Shown here one piece after another: positions 1-11,950 of a stretch of 64,000 nt of DNA. Below the pieces are notes generated by a model, which saw nothing but the letters and a program-made list of their open reading frames with translations, had not been told where the DNA came from and did not search any database. The position numbers and the translations under genes are program-made. The DNA lies in NCBI GenBank assembly GCA_047601665.1, contig JASGIT010000001.1, positions 4,030,001 through 4,094,000 on the forward strand, written 5' to 3'. How positions within the stretch are numbered: the stretch's first letter is position 1; each line of letters begins with the position of its first letter. The DNA is from JASGIT01 sp047601665. GTDB lineage: Bacteria > Pseudomonadota > Gammaproteobacteria > Burkholderiales > Burkholderiaceae_C.

Positions 1-1449
1 TCAGGCGTCCGGCACGATGGATTCGGCGTAGTCGTACAGCGCGCCCAGGATGTCCTGGGCGCGCTCGTCGTCCTCGGCTCGCTCCATGAGCGTGTCGATG
101 CGGTCGAACAGCGCCTGCGCTGTCAGCGCACCGCCCTCGCCTTCGAGCAGGCAGGCGGCGCGGTGGGCCTGCCAGCGCTCCTGCTCTTCATTCGATAGCG
201 TGGCAGGGAAGTTGCGCGCGCGATAGCGGAAGAAAAGCTCTTCCAGCCGCGCGTCGTCGAAGCCCGTGCGGGCGCGGGCCAGCTGCGCGCCGTCCATCTG
301 GCGCAGGTCGTTGAGTTTGCGGCGGTCCGCATTGCCGACGAAGCCGCCGTACAGGTCCTGCTCCACATCGGGCGCGGGCTCGGCGGGGCGGGCGAACACG
401 TCGGCCCAGACGGCGCTCATGTCGGGCAGCGCGCGCGCCGCTTCGGCATGGCGCGCGGCCTGCGCGAGGTCGATGCCCCAGCGCGCGGCCATTTCGGGCC
501 GCAGCGTGTTCAGGTTGCCCACCACCATGGGCGACTTGTTGAGGTGCACCGACTTGACGGGCAGCCGCGCCACGCCTTCGGGCAGATCGGCGGTGCGCGT
601 GAACAGGCGCAGGCGGATGTCGTCGGCCTTGAGCGTGGCAAGCCCGGCGGGGTCATGGGCCAGGTCCCAGGCCAGCAGTTCGTTCTTGTTCGTGGGGTGG
701 CTGGCCAGCGGCCACATCACGGCCAGGCAGCCGCGTTCGGCGGGGAACATGCCCGAGACGTGCAGGAAAGGCCGCGCCGCCGCCGCCGCCGCCGTGGCGG
801 GCAGGCGCAGCTCGGCGGCCACGCGGTCCTTCTTGTGCAGCGACAAGGCGAAGTCGAACAGCCTGGGGTTGCGCTCGCGCAGCAGGCGCGCCAGGGCGAT
901 GGTGGCGCGCACGTCGGACAGCGCGTCGTGCGCGGCCTCGTGCGCCAGGCCGTTGGCCTTGGACAGGTGTTCGAGCTTGAAGCTCGGCGAGCCGTCTTCC
1001 TTCTTCGGCCACACGATGCCCTCGGGCCGCAGCGCGTAGGCCATGCGCACCACGTCCAGCAGGTCCCAGCGCCCGCACTGGTTCTGCCATTCGCGCGCAT
1101 AGGGGTCGATGAGGTTGCGCCAGAACATGAAGCGCGTGATCTCGTCGTCGAAGCGGATGGTGTTGTAGCCCACGCCGATGGTGCCGGGCCGGGCCAGTTC
1201 GGCCTCGATGCGCTGGGCGAATGTGTGCTCGGGCACGCCGCGCTCCAGGCACAGCTGGGGCGTGATGCCGGTGATCAGGCAGGACTCGGGGTCGGGCAGG
1301 TAGTCGGGCGCGGGCTGGCAGTAGAGCATGAGCGGCTCGCCGATCTCGTTGAGCTCGGCATCGGTGCGGATGCCGGCGAACTGCGCGGGCCGGTCGCGGC
1401 GCGTGACGGCGCCGAAGGTTTCGTAGTCGTGCCAGAAAAAGGTGTGCAT
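1..1449 (-). CDS. sbcB: Exodeoxyribonuclease I
   Basis: This is a single-strand 3'-5' DNA exonuclease of the DEDDh family that trims DNA in recombination and mismatch repair. The 482-residue product is close to the E. coli length of 475. All five catalytic positions are visible: Asp8 and Glu10 (HDYETFG), Asp101 (IRFDDE), and His174 and Asp179 (HDALSD), each offset by seven from E. coli Asp15/Glu17/Asp108/His181/Asp186. The start is the Met before HTFFWHDYE at 1449. An upstream in-frame start at 1524 would add 25 unrelated residues and run over the promoter of the divergent receptor gene. The stop codon is the first three bases of the window, so the gene is complete. Confidence 0.93.
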   Translation of the reverse strand: MHTFFWHDYETFGAVTRRDRPAQFAGIRTDAELNEIGEPLMLYCQPAPDYLPDPESCLITGITPQLCLERGVPEHTFAQRIEAELARPGTIGVGYNTIRFDDEITRFMFWRNLIDPYAREWQNQCGRWDLLDVVRMAYALRPEGIVWPKKEDGSPSFKLEHLSKANGLAHEAAHDALSDVRATIALARLLRERNPRLFDFALSLHKKDRVAAELRLPATAAAAAARPFLHVSGMFPAERGCLAVMWPLASHPTNKNELLAWDLAHDPAGLATLKADDIRLRLFTRTADLPEGVARLPVKSVHLNKSPMVVGNLNTLRPEMAARWGIDLAQAARHAEAARALPDMSAVWADVFARPAEPAPDVEQDLYGGFVGNADRRKLNDLRQMDGAQLARARTGFDDARLEELFFRYRARNFPATLSNEEQERWQAHRAACLLEGEGGALTAQALFDRIDTLMERAEDDERAQDILGALYDYAESIVPDA

Positions 1450-1514
1450 GGTCCGGAGTATGCCGGGTGGCGGGCAGGCACCTCGGCCCGGTGCAAGGGA
1501 TGCGGGGTTGCACC

Positions 1515-1544
1515 TTGACAACATTAATAAGAATTATTCTCAAT
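1515..1544 (+). promoter_or_regulatory. Fur box over a candidate promoter of the siderophore receptor
   Basis: A consensus -35 hexamer TTGACA lies at 1515-1520. The 19 bp at 1526-1544, AATAAGAATTATTCTCAAT, form the AT-rich interrupted palindrome typical of Fur boxes in proteobacteria. The site starts about 90 bp before the receptor ATG, so Fe-Fur would block RNA polymerase. The exact -10 is unclear (TATTCT at 1536-1541 is one candidate). The match is seen directly; iron regulation is inferred. Confidence 0.8.
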
Positions 1545-1612
1545 GTAATGCTAAGCTACAAATTCACTTCCGGCGCCCTCCGCCTGCAACCTTTGGCAAG
1601 GACCTTTTCCCC

Positions 1613-3766
1613 ATGCATCCCCCTACCCGCTTCCCTTTGCGCGCCGTTGCGTTCGCCGCCGCCGCGCTGGCCGGCCTTCCCCTGGGGGCGCAGACGCTGC
1701 CCCAGGTCGACGTGCAGGCCGGCCTCGAACATGGCTCGCAATACGCGCCCGCCGAGTCCACCACGGCGGCCAAGATCGACGCGCCGCTGCGCGACATTCC
1801 CCAGTCGGTGCAGATCGTCACCCAGGAGGTGATGCGCGACCAGGCCGCCCACAGCGTGACGGACGTGATGAAGACCATCCCCTCCGTCGGCCTCGCCACC
1901 GGCGACGGCCAGCGCGACGCGCTGGTCATCCGCGGCTTCACCGCGCTGTACGACATCCTGCTCGACGGCGTGCGCGACGATTCGCAGTACTTCCGCGACC
2001 TCTACAACATCGAGCGCGTCGAGGTCGTCAAGGGGCCGGCCGCGGCGCTGTACGGCCGGGGCTCCTCGGGCGGGCTGGTCAACCTGATCACGAAGAAGCC
2101 GACCTTCACCAACAGCGGCGAGATCGGTGTGACCACCGGCAGCTACGGCCTCAAGCGCGGCGACTTCTCGCTGAACCGCAAGCTGTCGGACACGCTGGCC
2201 CTGCACATCGACGGCGCGCTGGAGGACTCGGGCAGCTACCGCCCCAACGGCTACCTGCGCGGCAAATACTTTTCGCCCAGCGTGATGTGGAAGGACGGCA
2301 ACCAGAGCCTGCTGCTGCAGTTCAACCACCAGGAGCAGAACCGCTCCATCGACTTCGGCGTGCCGGGCTACAAAGGCCGGCCCGTGGATGTCGCCACCAA
2401 TGCGTATTACGGCGCGCTGAACGCCTACGCGATGGACCACACCAATTCGCGGATGGACACCACCACCGCGCAGTACAAGGCCGACTTCGGCGACGGCTGG
2501 AAATTCACCGACACGCTGCGCTACTACGAATACACGCTGGACCGCCGCCACACCCGCGTCGGCTCGGTGAACGACACGGCGGCGGTGCCGCTGGCGCTGA
2601 TCTCGCGCGGCTCGGTGCAGCGCTACGAACACGGCTGGTTCAACCAGAGCGAGATCAGCCGCGACGTGACCTGGGGCGGCCTGCGGCACAAGCTGCTGGC
2701 GGGCGTCGAGATCGGCGAGCAAAGGCGCTACCAGGAGATCACCAACGCCGCGACCAACAAGGCCGGCTACTCCTTCAGCACCCCGCTGTTCGCGCCGGTG
2801 CCGACCGACCTGCCGTACTACGTGCCGCTGGCGCAGGCCTCGGGCCCCGCCGTGGGCATGACCTCCAACCCCACGCGCAGCCTCTACGCACAGGCGCTGT
2901 CCACCTGGTCGCCCACCATCAAGACCCTGGCGGGCCTGCGCTACGACAGCTTCGGCCAGAAGTACGACGACCGGCTGCCCGCCAACGCCGACCTGGCGCG
3001 CACCGACAAGAACGTCTCGCCCCGCGTCGGCCTGGTGTGGCAGCCCACCTCGACGCAGAGCTACTACGCCTCGTTCACCAAGTCCTACCAGCCCTCGGGC
3101 GAGGCCGGCCCGCTGGCCACCAACAACGCCGACCTGAAGCCCGAGCAGACCGTGAACCTGGAGATCGGCTCGAAGACCGACCTGTTCGACGGCGCCGCGT
3201 CCTTCACCGCCGCGCTCTACCAGCTCACGCGCCGCGACGTGAAGTACACCGACCCCATCCTCAACAAGCTGGTCAACGTGGGCGAACAGCGCTCGCGCGG
3301 CCTGGAACTGACCTTCGCGGGCCAGGTGCGCCCGGGCTGGCAGGTGATCGTGGGCTATTCCTACCTCAACGCCGTCGTCACCAAGGGCGTGGGCACCGTC
3401 ACCGCACCCTTCACCTCGGCGGTCCCCACGCCGCTGCAGGGCAAGACACTGGCGCTGGCGCCGCGCCACACCTTCAGCCTGTGGACGCTCAAGTCCATCG
3501 ACGCGGTGCTGCCCGGCGTGCAGGTCGGCGCCGGCATCGTCAGCCGCAGCGCGAGCTTCGCCAACGTGGACAACGCCGTGGTCATGCCGGGCTTCGCCAC
3601 GGTGGACCTCGCGGCCTACTGGCGCCCGTCGCCCAAGGGCTGGAGCGCCTCCATCAACCTCAAGAACGTGTTCGACCGGCGCTACTACATCTCGGCGAAC
3701 AACGACGTGGGCATCCTGCCCGGCGCGCCGCGCACGCTGGAGGTGTCGGCGCGGTACGCGTTCTGA
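1613..3766 (+). CDS. TonB-dependent siderophore receptor
   Basis: This outer-membrane 22-strand beta-barrel imports a ferric siderophore using TonB energy. The product has 717 residues. The chosen ATG at 1613 gives a clear signal peptide (basic FPLRAV, hydrophobic run, cleavage near GAQT). The plug domain follows (SVQIVTQEVM, VIRGFTALYDILLDGVRDD, RVEVVKGPAAALYGRGSSGG). The C-terminus ends in an aromatic residue (VSARYAF), as outer-membrane barrels do. A longer reading frame upstream would translate the Fur box and is rejected. The plug resembles the Fiu/FhuE-like catecholate or hydroxamate class, but the ligand cannot be told from sequence. The gene stands alone, with no sigma/anti-sigma pair, so regulation is probably by Fur only. 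Confidence 0.92.
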   Translation: MHPPTRFPLRAVAFAAAALAGLPLGAQTLPQVDVQAGLEHGSQYAPAESTTAAKIDAPLRDIPQSVQIVTQEVMRDQAAHSVTDVMKTIPSVGLATGDGQRDALVIRGFTALYDILLDGVRDDSQYFRDLYNIERVEVVKGPAAALYGRGSSGGLVNLITKKPTFTNSGEIGVTTGSYGLKRGDFSLNRKLSDTLALHIDGALEDSGSYRPNGYLRGKYFSPSVMWKDGNQSLLLQFNHQEQNRSIDFGVPGYKGRPVDVATNAYYGALNAYAMDHTNSRMDTTTAQYKADFGDGWKFTDTLRYYEYTLDRRHTRVGSVNDTAAVPLALISRGSVQRYEHGWFNQSEISRDVTWGGLRHKLLAGVEIGEQRRYQEITNAATNKAGYSFSTPLFAPVPTDLPYYVPLAQASGPAVGMTSNPTRSLYAQALSTWSPTIKTLAGLRYDSFGQKYDDRLPANADLARTDKNVSPRVGLVWQPTSTQSYYASFTKSYQPSGEAGPLATNNADLKPEQTVNLEIGSKTDLFDGAASFTAALYQLTRRDVKYTDPILNKLVNVGEQRSRGLELTFAGQVRPGWQVIVGYSYLNAVVTKGVGTVTAPFTSAVPTPLQGKTLALAPRHTFSLWTLKSIDAVLPGVQVGAGIVSRSASFANVDNAVVMPGFATVDLAAYWRPSPKGWSASINLKNVFDRRYYISANNDVGILPGAPRTLEVSARYAF

Positions 3767-3779
3767 TGCGGTTCGGGCC

Positions 3780-5060
3780 TCACTGCGCCAGCAGTTGCCG
3801 CAGCAGCTCCGCCGTGGGGTAGCCGTCCGCCACCGCGCCCACGCTCTGCTGGTACTGCCGCAGCCCGGCGCGCGTGGCGGGGCCGGCCACGCCGTCGGGC
3901 TGGCCCGCCGCGAAGCCGCGCTGGTTCAGCGCCGCCTGCAGGTCGCGCACCTGGGCGCGTGACAGCGGCTCCAGGTCGCGCGGCCAGGGCGCCGCCACGC
4001 CGGGGCCGCCCGCGATCTGGCGGCTGAGCAGGCCCACGGCCAGCGCGTAGTTGGTCGAGTTGTTGTAGCGCAGCAGGGCGCGGAAGTTGCGCCCCACCAT
4101 GAAGGCCGGGCCGCGCGCGCCTGCGGGAGTAAGGATGGAAGCGCCGACGATCGTGGGCAGCTCCGCCCCATTCACGCCGCGCACGCCGTCCACGGCCCAG
4201 ACGGTGCTGTCGCGGCGCACGGTCAACTCGGCGCGGGCATAGTCGAAGCCGGGCGGCAACTGCACCTCCACACCCCAGGGCTCGTCACTCTGCCAGCCCG
4301 AATGCCGGAGGAAGTTGGCGGTGGACGCCGCCACGTCCGGCACGCTGCCCCAGATGTCGCGGCGGCCATCGCCATCGGCATCGACCGCGTAGGCCAGGTA
4401 CACCGAGGGCAGGAACTGCGTGTGGCCCATGGCCCCGGCCCACGAACCCACCATGCGTTCCGGCGCGATGTCACCCTGGTCGGCGATGCGCAGCGCGGCC
4501 AGCAGCTCGCCGCGCGCCCAGTCGCGCCGGCGGCCTTCATAGCCCAACGTGGCGAGTGCGTCCACGGTGCGGAAGTCGCCGAAGTTCTGGCCGTAGTTGC
4601 TCTCCATGCCCCAGACGGCGGTGACCACCTCGGAGGGCACGCCATAGCGCGCGGCGGCGGCCTCCAGCGGGGCCTGGTATTCGGCGCGCTGGGCCTGGCC
4701 CTGGGCGATGCGCTGGGCGGAGACGGCGGCATCCAGGTAGGCCCAGGGCGTGCGCGTGAACTCGGGCTGGGCGCGGTCCAGCTCGATCACACGCGGCAGG
4801 TATTCGGCCTGGCCCAGCGTCTGCTGCACCGTGGCGGGGCGGATGCCCGCGGCGATGGCGTCGCGCGAGACCTCGGCAATCCAGGCGGCGAAGCCTGCTT
4901 GCTCCGCATCCGTGGAAGGAGGAGCGGCGGGCGCGGGCGTGGCGGGCACGGAAGGCGTGGGTGCGGGCGGCGTGGGCGCCTGCGCGGGCTGCGGCGTGCT
5001 GGCACAGCCCGCGATGAGCGCCAGGGCCGCGCCAGCCAGGGAAATGCGTGCGTACTTCAT
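3780..5060 (-). CDS. Lytic murein transglycosylase, MltB-like, with peptidoglycan-binding domain
   Basis: This outer-membrane lipoprotein cleaves the MurNAc-GlcNAc bond of peptidoglycan to form 1,6-anhydro ends. The 426-residue product starts with a lipoprotein signal (LIAGC, lipidated Cys19) followed by a Pro/Ala-rich linker (about 22-50). The GH103 catalytic domain follows, with the catalytic Glu153 in the GMESNYG motif and the family signature GAMGHTQFLPS. A C-terminal PG_binding_1 domain covers about 362-424 (LQAALNQRGF, DGVAGPATRAGLRQYQ). It is convergent with the siderophore receptor, with a 13 bp gap. It could be named MltB or the closely related SltB/MltG-type paralogue; the GH103 family is firm. 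Confidence 0.9.
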   Translation of the reverse strand: MKYARISLAGAALALIAGCASTPQPAQAPTPPAPTPSVPATPAPAAPPSTDAEQAGFAAWIAEVSRDAIAAGIRPATVQQTLGQAEYLPRVIELDRAQPEFTRTPWAYLDAAVSAQRIAQGQAQRAEYQAPLEAAAARYGVPSEVVTAVWGMESNYGQNFGDFRTVDALATLGYEGRRRDWARGELLAALRIADQGDIAPERMVGSWAGAMGHTQFLPSVYLAYAVDADGDGRRDIWGSVPDVAASTANFLRHSGWQSDEPWGVEVQLPPGFDYARAELTVRRDSTVWAVDGVRGVNGAELPTIVGASILTPAGARGPAFMVGRNFRALLRYNNSTNYALAVGLLSRQIAGGPGVAAPWPRDLEPLSRAQVRDLQAALNQRGFAAGQPDGVAGPATRAGLRQYQQSVGAVADGYPTAELLRQLLAQ

Positions 5061-5126
5061 GCCTGCATTGTCCCGGCAACCATGCGGCCCGGCACGCCAT
5101 GACCCCCGGTACGTAACAATTTAGAG

Positions 5127-5182
5127 CGAAATCCGCCGCCAGCGCACAGCCAGCAAGCGCAAGCAGCTATAAATTCAGAAGC
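5127..5182 (-). repeat. Dispersed TGATAGC-type repeat, copy 1
   Basis: Read on the minus strand this has the arm CTGAATTTATAGCTGCTTGC followed by GCTT and a second GCGCTGG arm. It is a slightly decayed copy, with TTATAG instead of TGATAG. It lies just downstream of the DUF2789 gene and upstream of mltB, in the same orientation to the preceding gene as most other copies. Confidence 0.7.
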
Positions 5183-5200
5183 AAAACGGGAAGAAGCGCT

Positions 5201-5455
5201 TCACCCGTTGGCGGCGCGCACCGCGTCCGCGTGCAGCGCCTTGTTGAGCTGGTCGACGATCTCGGCCCACAGCGCATCTTCCTTGAGCTGCTCGGTCAGG
5301 AATTGCCGCTGCCCCACGCTCCAGAAAGGCGCATCGGCCAGCGCCACGTCCGCCGCCAGCTGGTGGGTCTGGATGAACCGGGCAATGGCCTGATCGCTCG
5401 CATCCAGGCCCAGTTGCTCGAACAGGTTCGACATGGTCGGTTCGGTGGTGTTCAT
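5201..5455 (-). CDS. DUF2789 family protein
   Basis: The product is a small cytoplasmic protein of 84 residues. The family, known in Pseudomonas and beta-proteobacteria, has no established function. Visible family features are the N-terminal SNLFEQLGLDAS and the downstream FWSVGQRQFLTEQLKEDALWAE segment. The start MNTTEP matches the usual leader of a few residues before the conserved LFEQLGL; Met8 is an alternative. It lies 20 bp downstream of the clpA terminator, so it probably has its own promoter. Confidence 0.8.
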   Translation of the reverse strand: MNTTEPTMSNLFEQLGLDASDQAIARFIQTHQLAADVALADAPFWSVGQRQFLTEQLKEDALWAEIVDQLNKALHADAVRAANG

Positions 5456-5473
5456 GGTTTTCTCCTAGGGATG

Positions 5474-5507
5474 AAAAAAGCCAGCCACCGCAATGATGGC
5501 TGGCTTT
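5474..5507 (-). terminator. Rho-independent terminator after clpA
   Basis: The 11 bp stem AAAGCCAGCCA (5477-5487) pairs with TGGCTGGCTTT (5497-5507) around a 9-base loop. Read on the minus strand it runs into six T residues (complement of 5474-5479). It is placed about 35 bp after the clpA stop. Confidence 0.88.
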
Positions 5508-5542
5508 GCGCGCGAAGCCAAGGCGGCGGCGTGTGCGTGCCG

Positions 5543-7870
<2,328 letters not shown>

Positions 7871-7918
7871 GATGAGAACTCCTTTGGGCTTGCTTGGGAA
7901 AATGGGGGAATTGGTGCG

Positions 7919-8275
7919 TTATTCAACAGGCTCGCTCACGCATTGCAGCGGATGGCCGGCCTTGTTGGCCGCATCCATCACCTGATCGACCTTGGTGGCG
8001 GCCACGTCGCGCGAGTACACGCCGCACACGCCTTTGCCGTCGAGGTGGATCTTGAGCATGATCTGCGTGGCGGTTTCGCGGTCCTTGCCGAAGAATTCCT
8101 GCAACACGACCACGACGAACTCCATCGGCGTGTAGTCGTCGTTGAGCATGACCACCTGGTACATCTGCGGCGGCTGCACGCGCTGGGTGCGCCGCTCCAG
8201 CACAACGGAGCCGCCGTCGTCAGCGGGCCGCTGCCGGGGGGCTGCCGGGGGTTTGGTGGGAGGTTGGGTTGCCAT
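7919..8275 (-). CDS. clpS: ATP-dependent Clp protease adaptor ClpS
   Basis: This adaptor binds N-degron residues and delivers substrates to ClpA. The 118-residue product has a disordered Pro/Gln/Arg-rich start (about 1-35) and the ClpS core: the hydrophobic-pocket region VVMLNDDYTPMEFVVVVL, then MLKIHLDGKGVCGVYSRDVA. The start MATQPP at 8275 is chosen; in-frame ATGs at 8287 and 8305 are possible, and none has a convincing Shine-Dalgarno. It forms an operon with clpA. Confidence 0.93.
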   Translation of the reverse strand: MATQPPTKPPAAPRQRPADDGGSVVLERRTQRVQPPQMYQVVMLNDDYTPMEFVVVVLQEFFGKDRETATQIMLKIHLDGKGVCGVYSRDVAATKVDQVMDAANKAGHPLQCVSEPVE

Positions 8276-8349
8276 GATGAAATTCATTCTAGCGAGCGCT
8301 TGCAAAGCCCGCCCAGGGAGAAGTGGCGGCGCGGGGGCCTATTTCAAGC

Positions 8350-11300
8350 TCAGTCGTAAATCACCGCCGCCGTGCCGCTGCCCGCCTGGGCCACCCAGGC
8401 CGCCAGCGCGGCATCGGACGGGAAAAAGCGGCTTTCTTCGCCCAAATCCAGCTCCGCCAGCGCCGCGCCCCGCTCGGACTCGCAGCGCACCCCCAGCCGC
8501 ACGCGCAGGCCATGCCACAGGTCGCCATGCTCGGTGGCCTCGCGCTGGGCCGGAAACTCTTGCAGCAGCCGCGCCACGTCGGGCGCCTTGCCGCCCACGC
8601 TGATCTGCAGGTAGCGCCCGAACTTGCAGCGCGCAGCGGCCAGCCCCCAGAGCTGCTGCACCTTCACACGCAGGCCGCCGCTGAAGTGGTCGAGCTGCAG
8701 GCGGCCGCTGACGACGACGAATTCGTCCTCCTGCAGCAGGTCCTTGTGGGCGTTGATGAGCGCCTCGTCCGCCGACGCCTCGATGGCGCGCGACTTGTCG
8801 TCCAGCTTGAACAGCGCGAGCTTGCCGCGCTGGCCGTTGATGACCCGGAAGTCGCTGATGATGCCCGCGAGCAGCTGCGGCTCGCGGCTGTCCTTGAGCT
8901 CGTCGATGCGCGTGCGCACGAAGCGGCGCACCTCGCCCTCCACCTCGTCGAACAAATGGCCCGAAAGGTAGAAGCCGACGGCGGTCTTCTCCTGCGTGAG
9001 CCGTTCCTTCACGCCCCAGGGCAGGGTTTCGACCAGGTCGGGCTCCTGCGTGCTGGAGCCGTGCGCGTCCTCGCCCATCATGTCGAACAGGCCGCCCTGG
9101 TTGGCGTTGGCGATTTGCGCGCTGGCGAAGTCGAAGGCGCGGTCGATGGACGCGGCGAGCGCGGCGCGGTTGATGTGCAGGGCGTCGAACGCGCCGGCCT
9201 TGATCAACGCCTCGACGGTGCGCTTGTTGATGCGCTGGCGGTCCACGCGCACACAGAAGTCGAACAGGCTCTTGAAAGGCCCCTTTTCATGCCCGCGCGG
9301 CCCCACGCCCTGGCCGTTGCGCGCGGCGATGATGGCCTCGATGGCCTGCTGCCCCGTGCCCTTGACGGCCCCCAGGCCATAGCGGATGACCTTGTCCGTC
9401 ACGGGCTCGAAACGGTACATGCCCCGGTTCACGTCGGGCGGCTCGAACGACAGGCCCATTTTCTGCGCGTCCTCGAACAGCACCTTGAGCTTGTCGGTGT
9501 CGTCCATTTCCACGGTCATGTTGGCGCAGAAGAACTCGGCCGTGTAGTGCACCTTGAGCCAGCCCGTGTGGTAGGCCAGCAGCGAGTAGGCGGCGGCGTG
9601 CGACTTGTTGAAGCCGTAGCCCGCGAACTTCTCCATCAGGTCGAACACCTCGTCGGCCTTGGCCTGGTCGATGCCGTGGGTCTGGAGGGCGCCGGCGCGG
9701 AACTTCTCGCGGTGCTCGGCCATTTCCTCGGCTTTTTTCTTGCCCATGGCGCGGCGCAGCAGGTCGGCGCCGCCCAGGCTGTAGCCGCCCAGGATCTGCG
9801 CGGTCTGCATCACCTGCTCCTGGTAGACCATGATGCCGTAGGTCTCGCTGAGCATCTCGGCCACGGCGGGGTGCGGGTACTCCACAGCCTCCTTGCCGTG
9901 CTTGCGGTTCACGAAGCTCGGAATCAGGTCCATCGGCCCCGGGCGGTACAGCGCGTTCAGGGCGATCAGGTCCTCCAGCCGGCTCGGTTTGGCCTCGCGC
10001 AACATGCCCTGCATACCGCGGCTTTCAAACTGGAACACGGCTTCGGTCTTGCCTTCGGAGAACAGCCGGTAGGTCGCCGCGTCGTCGAGCGGAATGTTCT
10101 CGAACGCGAAGTTTTCCTGGCCCTTGTGGCGCTTCTGGATGAATTCGCGCGCGATCTCCAGGATGGTGAGCGTGGCCAGGCCCAGGAAGTCGAACTTGAC
10201 CAGGCCGATGGCCTCCACGTCGTCCTTGTCGTACTGGCTCACCGCCGATTCGCTGCCGGGCTGCTGGTACAGCGGGCAGAAGTCGGTGAGCTTGCCCGGC
10301 GCGATCAGCACGCCGCCCGCGTGCATCCCGATGTTGCGCGTCATGCCTTCGAGCTTCTGCGCCATCTCGATGACGGTCTTGACGTCTTCTTCCTTGCGCA
10401 CGCGCTCGTAGAGCATGGGCTCCAGCTCCAGCGCGTAGTTGTTCTTGTCGCCCTCTTTCTTGGGCTCGGGCGGGTAGGCCAGGGTGTAGGTCTGGCCGGG
10501 CTTGGCGGGCACCAGCTTGGAGATGCCGTCGCAGAAGGTGTAGCTCATGTCCATCACGCGGCCCACGTCGCGGATGGCGGCCTTGGCGGCCATGGTGCCG
10601 AAGGTGGCGATCTGGCTCACGGCGTCCTTGCCGTATTTGCCCTTCACGTAGTCGATCACGCGGTCGCGGTTGCTCTGGCAGAAGTCGATGTCGAAGTCGG
10701 GCATGGACACCCGCTCGGGGTTCAGGAAGCGCTCGAACAGCAGGTTGTACTGCAGCGGGTCCAGGTCGGTGATCTTGAGCGCATAGGCCACGAGCGAGCC
10801 CGCGCCCGAGCCCCGGCCCGGCCCCACGGGGCAGCCGTTCTGCTTGGCCCACTGGATGAAATCGCCCACGATGAGGAAGTAGCCCGGAAAGCCCATCTTC
10901 AGGATGGTGCCCAGCTCGAACTCCAGCCGCTCCTCATAGCGCGGGCGCTGCTTTTCGCGCTCCGCCGCGTCGGGGAAGAGGTGCAGCAGCCGCTCCTTCA
11001 GCCCCTCGTGCGATGCATAGCGGAAATACTCGTCCATCGGCATCCCGTTGGGCGTGGGAAAGTCCGGCAGCTGCGGTTTGCCCAGCACCAGCGTGAGGTT
11101 GCAGCGGCGGGCGATCTCCACCGTGTTCTCGATAGCCGATGGCAGGTCGGCGAACAGCGCCTGCATCTGCGCGCCGGTCTTGAAATGCTGTTCGCGCGTG
11201 AAGCGGCGCACGCGGCGCTGGTTGGCGAGGATTTCGCCCTCGGCAATGCACACGCGGGCCTCGTGGGCTTCGTAGTCGTCCTCGGTCATGAACTGCACCG

Positions 11301-11895
11301 GGTGCGTGGCCACCACGGGCAGCTGCAGGCGCGCGGCCAGGGGCACGGCGGCGGCCACGTGGGCTTCGTCGTCGGAGCGGGCCGCGCGCTGCACTTCGAT
11401 GTAGAAGCGGTGCGGGAACAGCCCCGCGAGCTTCAGCGCCAGCGTGGCCGCGCCCGCCTCGTCGCCGCGCAGCAGCGCCTGCCCCACGGGCCCGGCCTGC
11501 GCGCCGGACAGGACGATCAGCCCCTCGTTCAGCTCCTCCAGCCAGGCCCAGGTGCAGACGGCCAGGTTCTTGACCACGTTGCGCGTCCAGGCGCGGGCCA
11601 GCAGTTCGCACAGGTTCAGGTAGCCCTGCTTGTTCTGCACCAGCAGCAACATGCGCGTGGGAGCGCCGCCTGTCCCGCCCGCGGGGTCTTCCAGGTAAAT
11701 CTCGGCCCCCAGCACGGGCTTGACGCCCTTGCCCCGGCTTTCCTTGTAGAACTTGATCGCGCCGAACAGATTGTTCAGATCGGTGATCGCCATCGCGGGC
11801 TGGCCGTCGGCGGCGGCGGCCGTGGCCAATTCGTCGATGCGCGTGGTGCCATCGACCACGGAAAACTCGGTGTGCAGACGCAGGTGGACAAACAT
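8350..11895 (-). CDS. dnaE: DNA polymerase III subunit alpha
   Basis: This is the replicative polymerase catalytic subunit of 1181 residues (E. coli 1160). The N-terminal PHP domain begins HLRLHTEFSVVDG. The polymerase active site is visible as MPDFDIDFCQSNRDRV with paired catalytic Asp residues, followed by GTMAAKAAIRDVGRV. Helix-hairpin-helix and OB-fold segments follow; near the C-terminus ISDFRVINGQRGKLALFKLDD is the OB fold. It is divergent from bamD, with 55 bp between the two start codons. Confidence 0.97.
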   Translation of the reverse strand: MFVHLRLHTEFSVVDGTTRIDELATAAAADGQPAMAITDLNNLFGAIKFYKESRGKGVKPVLGAEIYLEDPAGGTGGAPTRMLLLVQNKQGYLNLCELLARAWTRNVVKNLAVCTWAWLEELNEGLIVLSGAQAGPVGQALLRGDEAGAATLALKLAGLFPHRFYIEVQRAARSDDEAHVAAAVPLAARLQLPVVATHPVQFMTEDDYEAHEARVCIAEGEILANQRRVRRFTREQHFKTGAQMQALFADLPSAIENTVEIARRCNLTLVLGKPQLPDFPTPNGMPMDEYFRYASHEGLKERLLHLFPDAAEREKQRPRYEERLEFELGTILKMGFPGYFLIVGDFIQWAKQNGCPVGPGRGSGAGSLVAYALKITDLDPLQYNLLFERFLNPERVSMPDFDIDFCQSNRDRVIDYVKGKYGKDAVSQIATFGTMAAKAAIRDVGRVMDMSYTFCDGISKLVPAKPGQTYTLAYPPEPKKEGDKNNYALELEPMLYERVRKEEDVKTVIEMAQKLEGMTRNIGMHAGGVLIAPGKLTDFCPLYQQPGSESAVSQYDKDDVEAIGLVKFDFLGLATLTILEIAREFIQKRHKGQENFAFENIPLDDAATYRLFSEGKTEAVFQFESRGMQGMLREAKPSRLEDLIALNALYRPGPMDLIPSFVNRKHGKEAVEYPHPAVAEMLSETYGIMVYQEQVMQTAQILGGYSLGGADLLRRAMGKKKAEEMAEHREKFRAGALQTHGIDQAKADEVFDLMEKFAGYGFNKSHAAAYSLLAYHTGWLKVHYTAEFFCANMTVEMDDTDKLKVLFEDAQKMGLSFEPPDVNRGMYRFEPVTDKVIRYGLGAVKGTGQQAIEAIIAARNGQGVGPRGHEKGPFKSLFDFCVRVDRQRINKRTVEALIKAGAFDALHINRAALAASIDRAFDFASAQIANANQGGLFDMMGEDAHGSSTQEPDLVETLPWGVKERLTQEKTAVGFYLSGHLFDEVEGEVRRFVRTRIDELKDSREPQLLAGIISDFRVINGQRGKLALFKLDDKSRAIEASADEALINAHKDLLQEDEFVVVSGRLQLDHFSGGLRVKVQQLWGLAAARCKFGRYLQISVGGKAPDVARLLQEFPAQREATEHGDLWHGLRVRLGVRCESERGAALAELDLGEESRFFPSDAALAAWVAQAGSGTAAVIYD

Positions 11896-11902
11896 AGCCC
11901 GC

Positions 11903-11922
11903 CATTGTCGGTCAGTACAATG
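11903..11922. promoter_or_regulatory. Inverted repeat in the dnaE/bamD divergent promoter region
   Basis: CATTGT (11903-11908) and ACAATG (11917-11922) form a perfect 6 bp inverted repeat with an 8 bp spacer. It lies in the 55 bp that must hold promoters for both divergent essential genes. It may be an operator or simply overlapping promoter hexamers. Confidence 0.35.
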
Positions 11923-11950
11923 CCCCTTTGCCCTGACCTAGACAGAACAC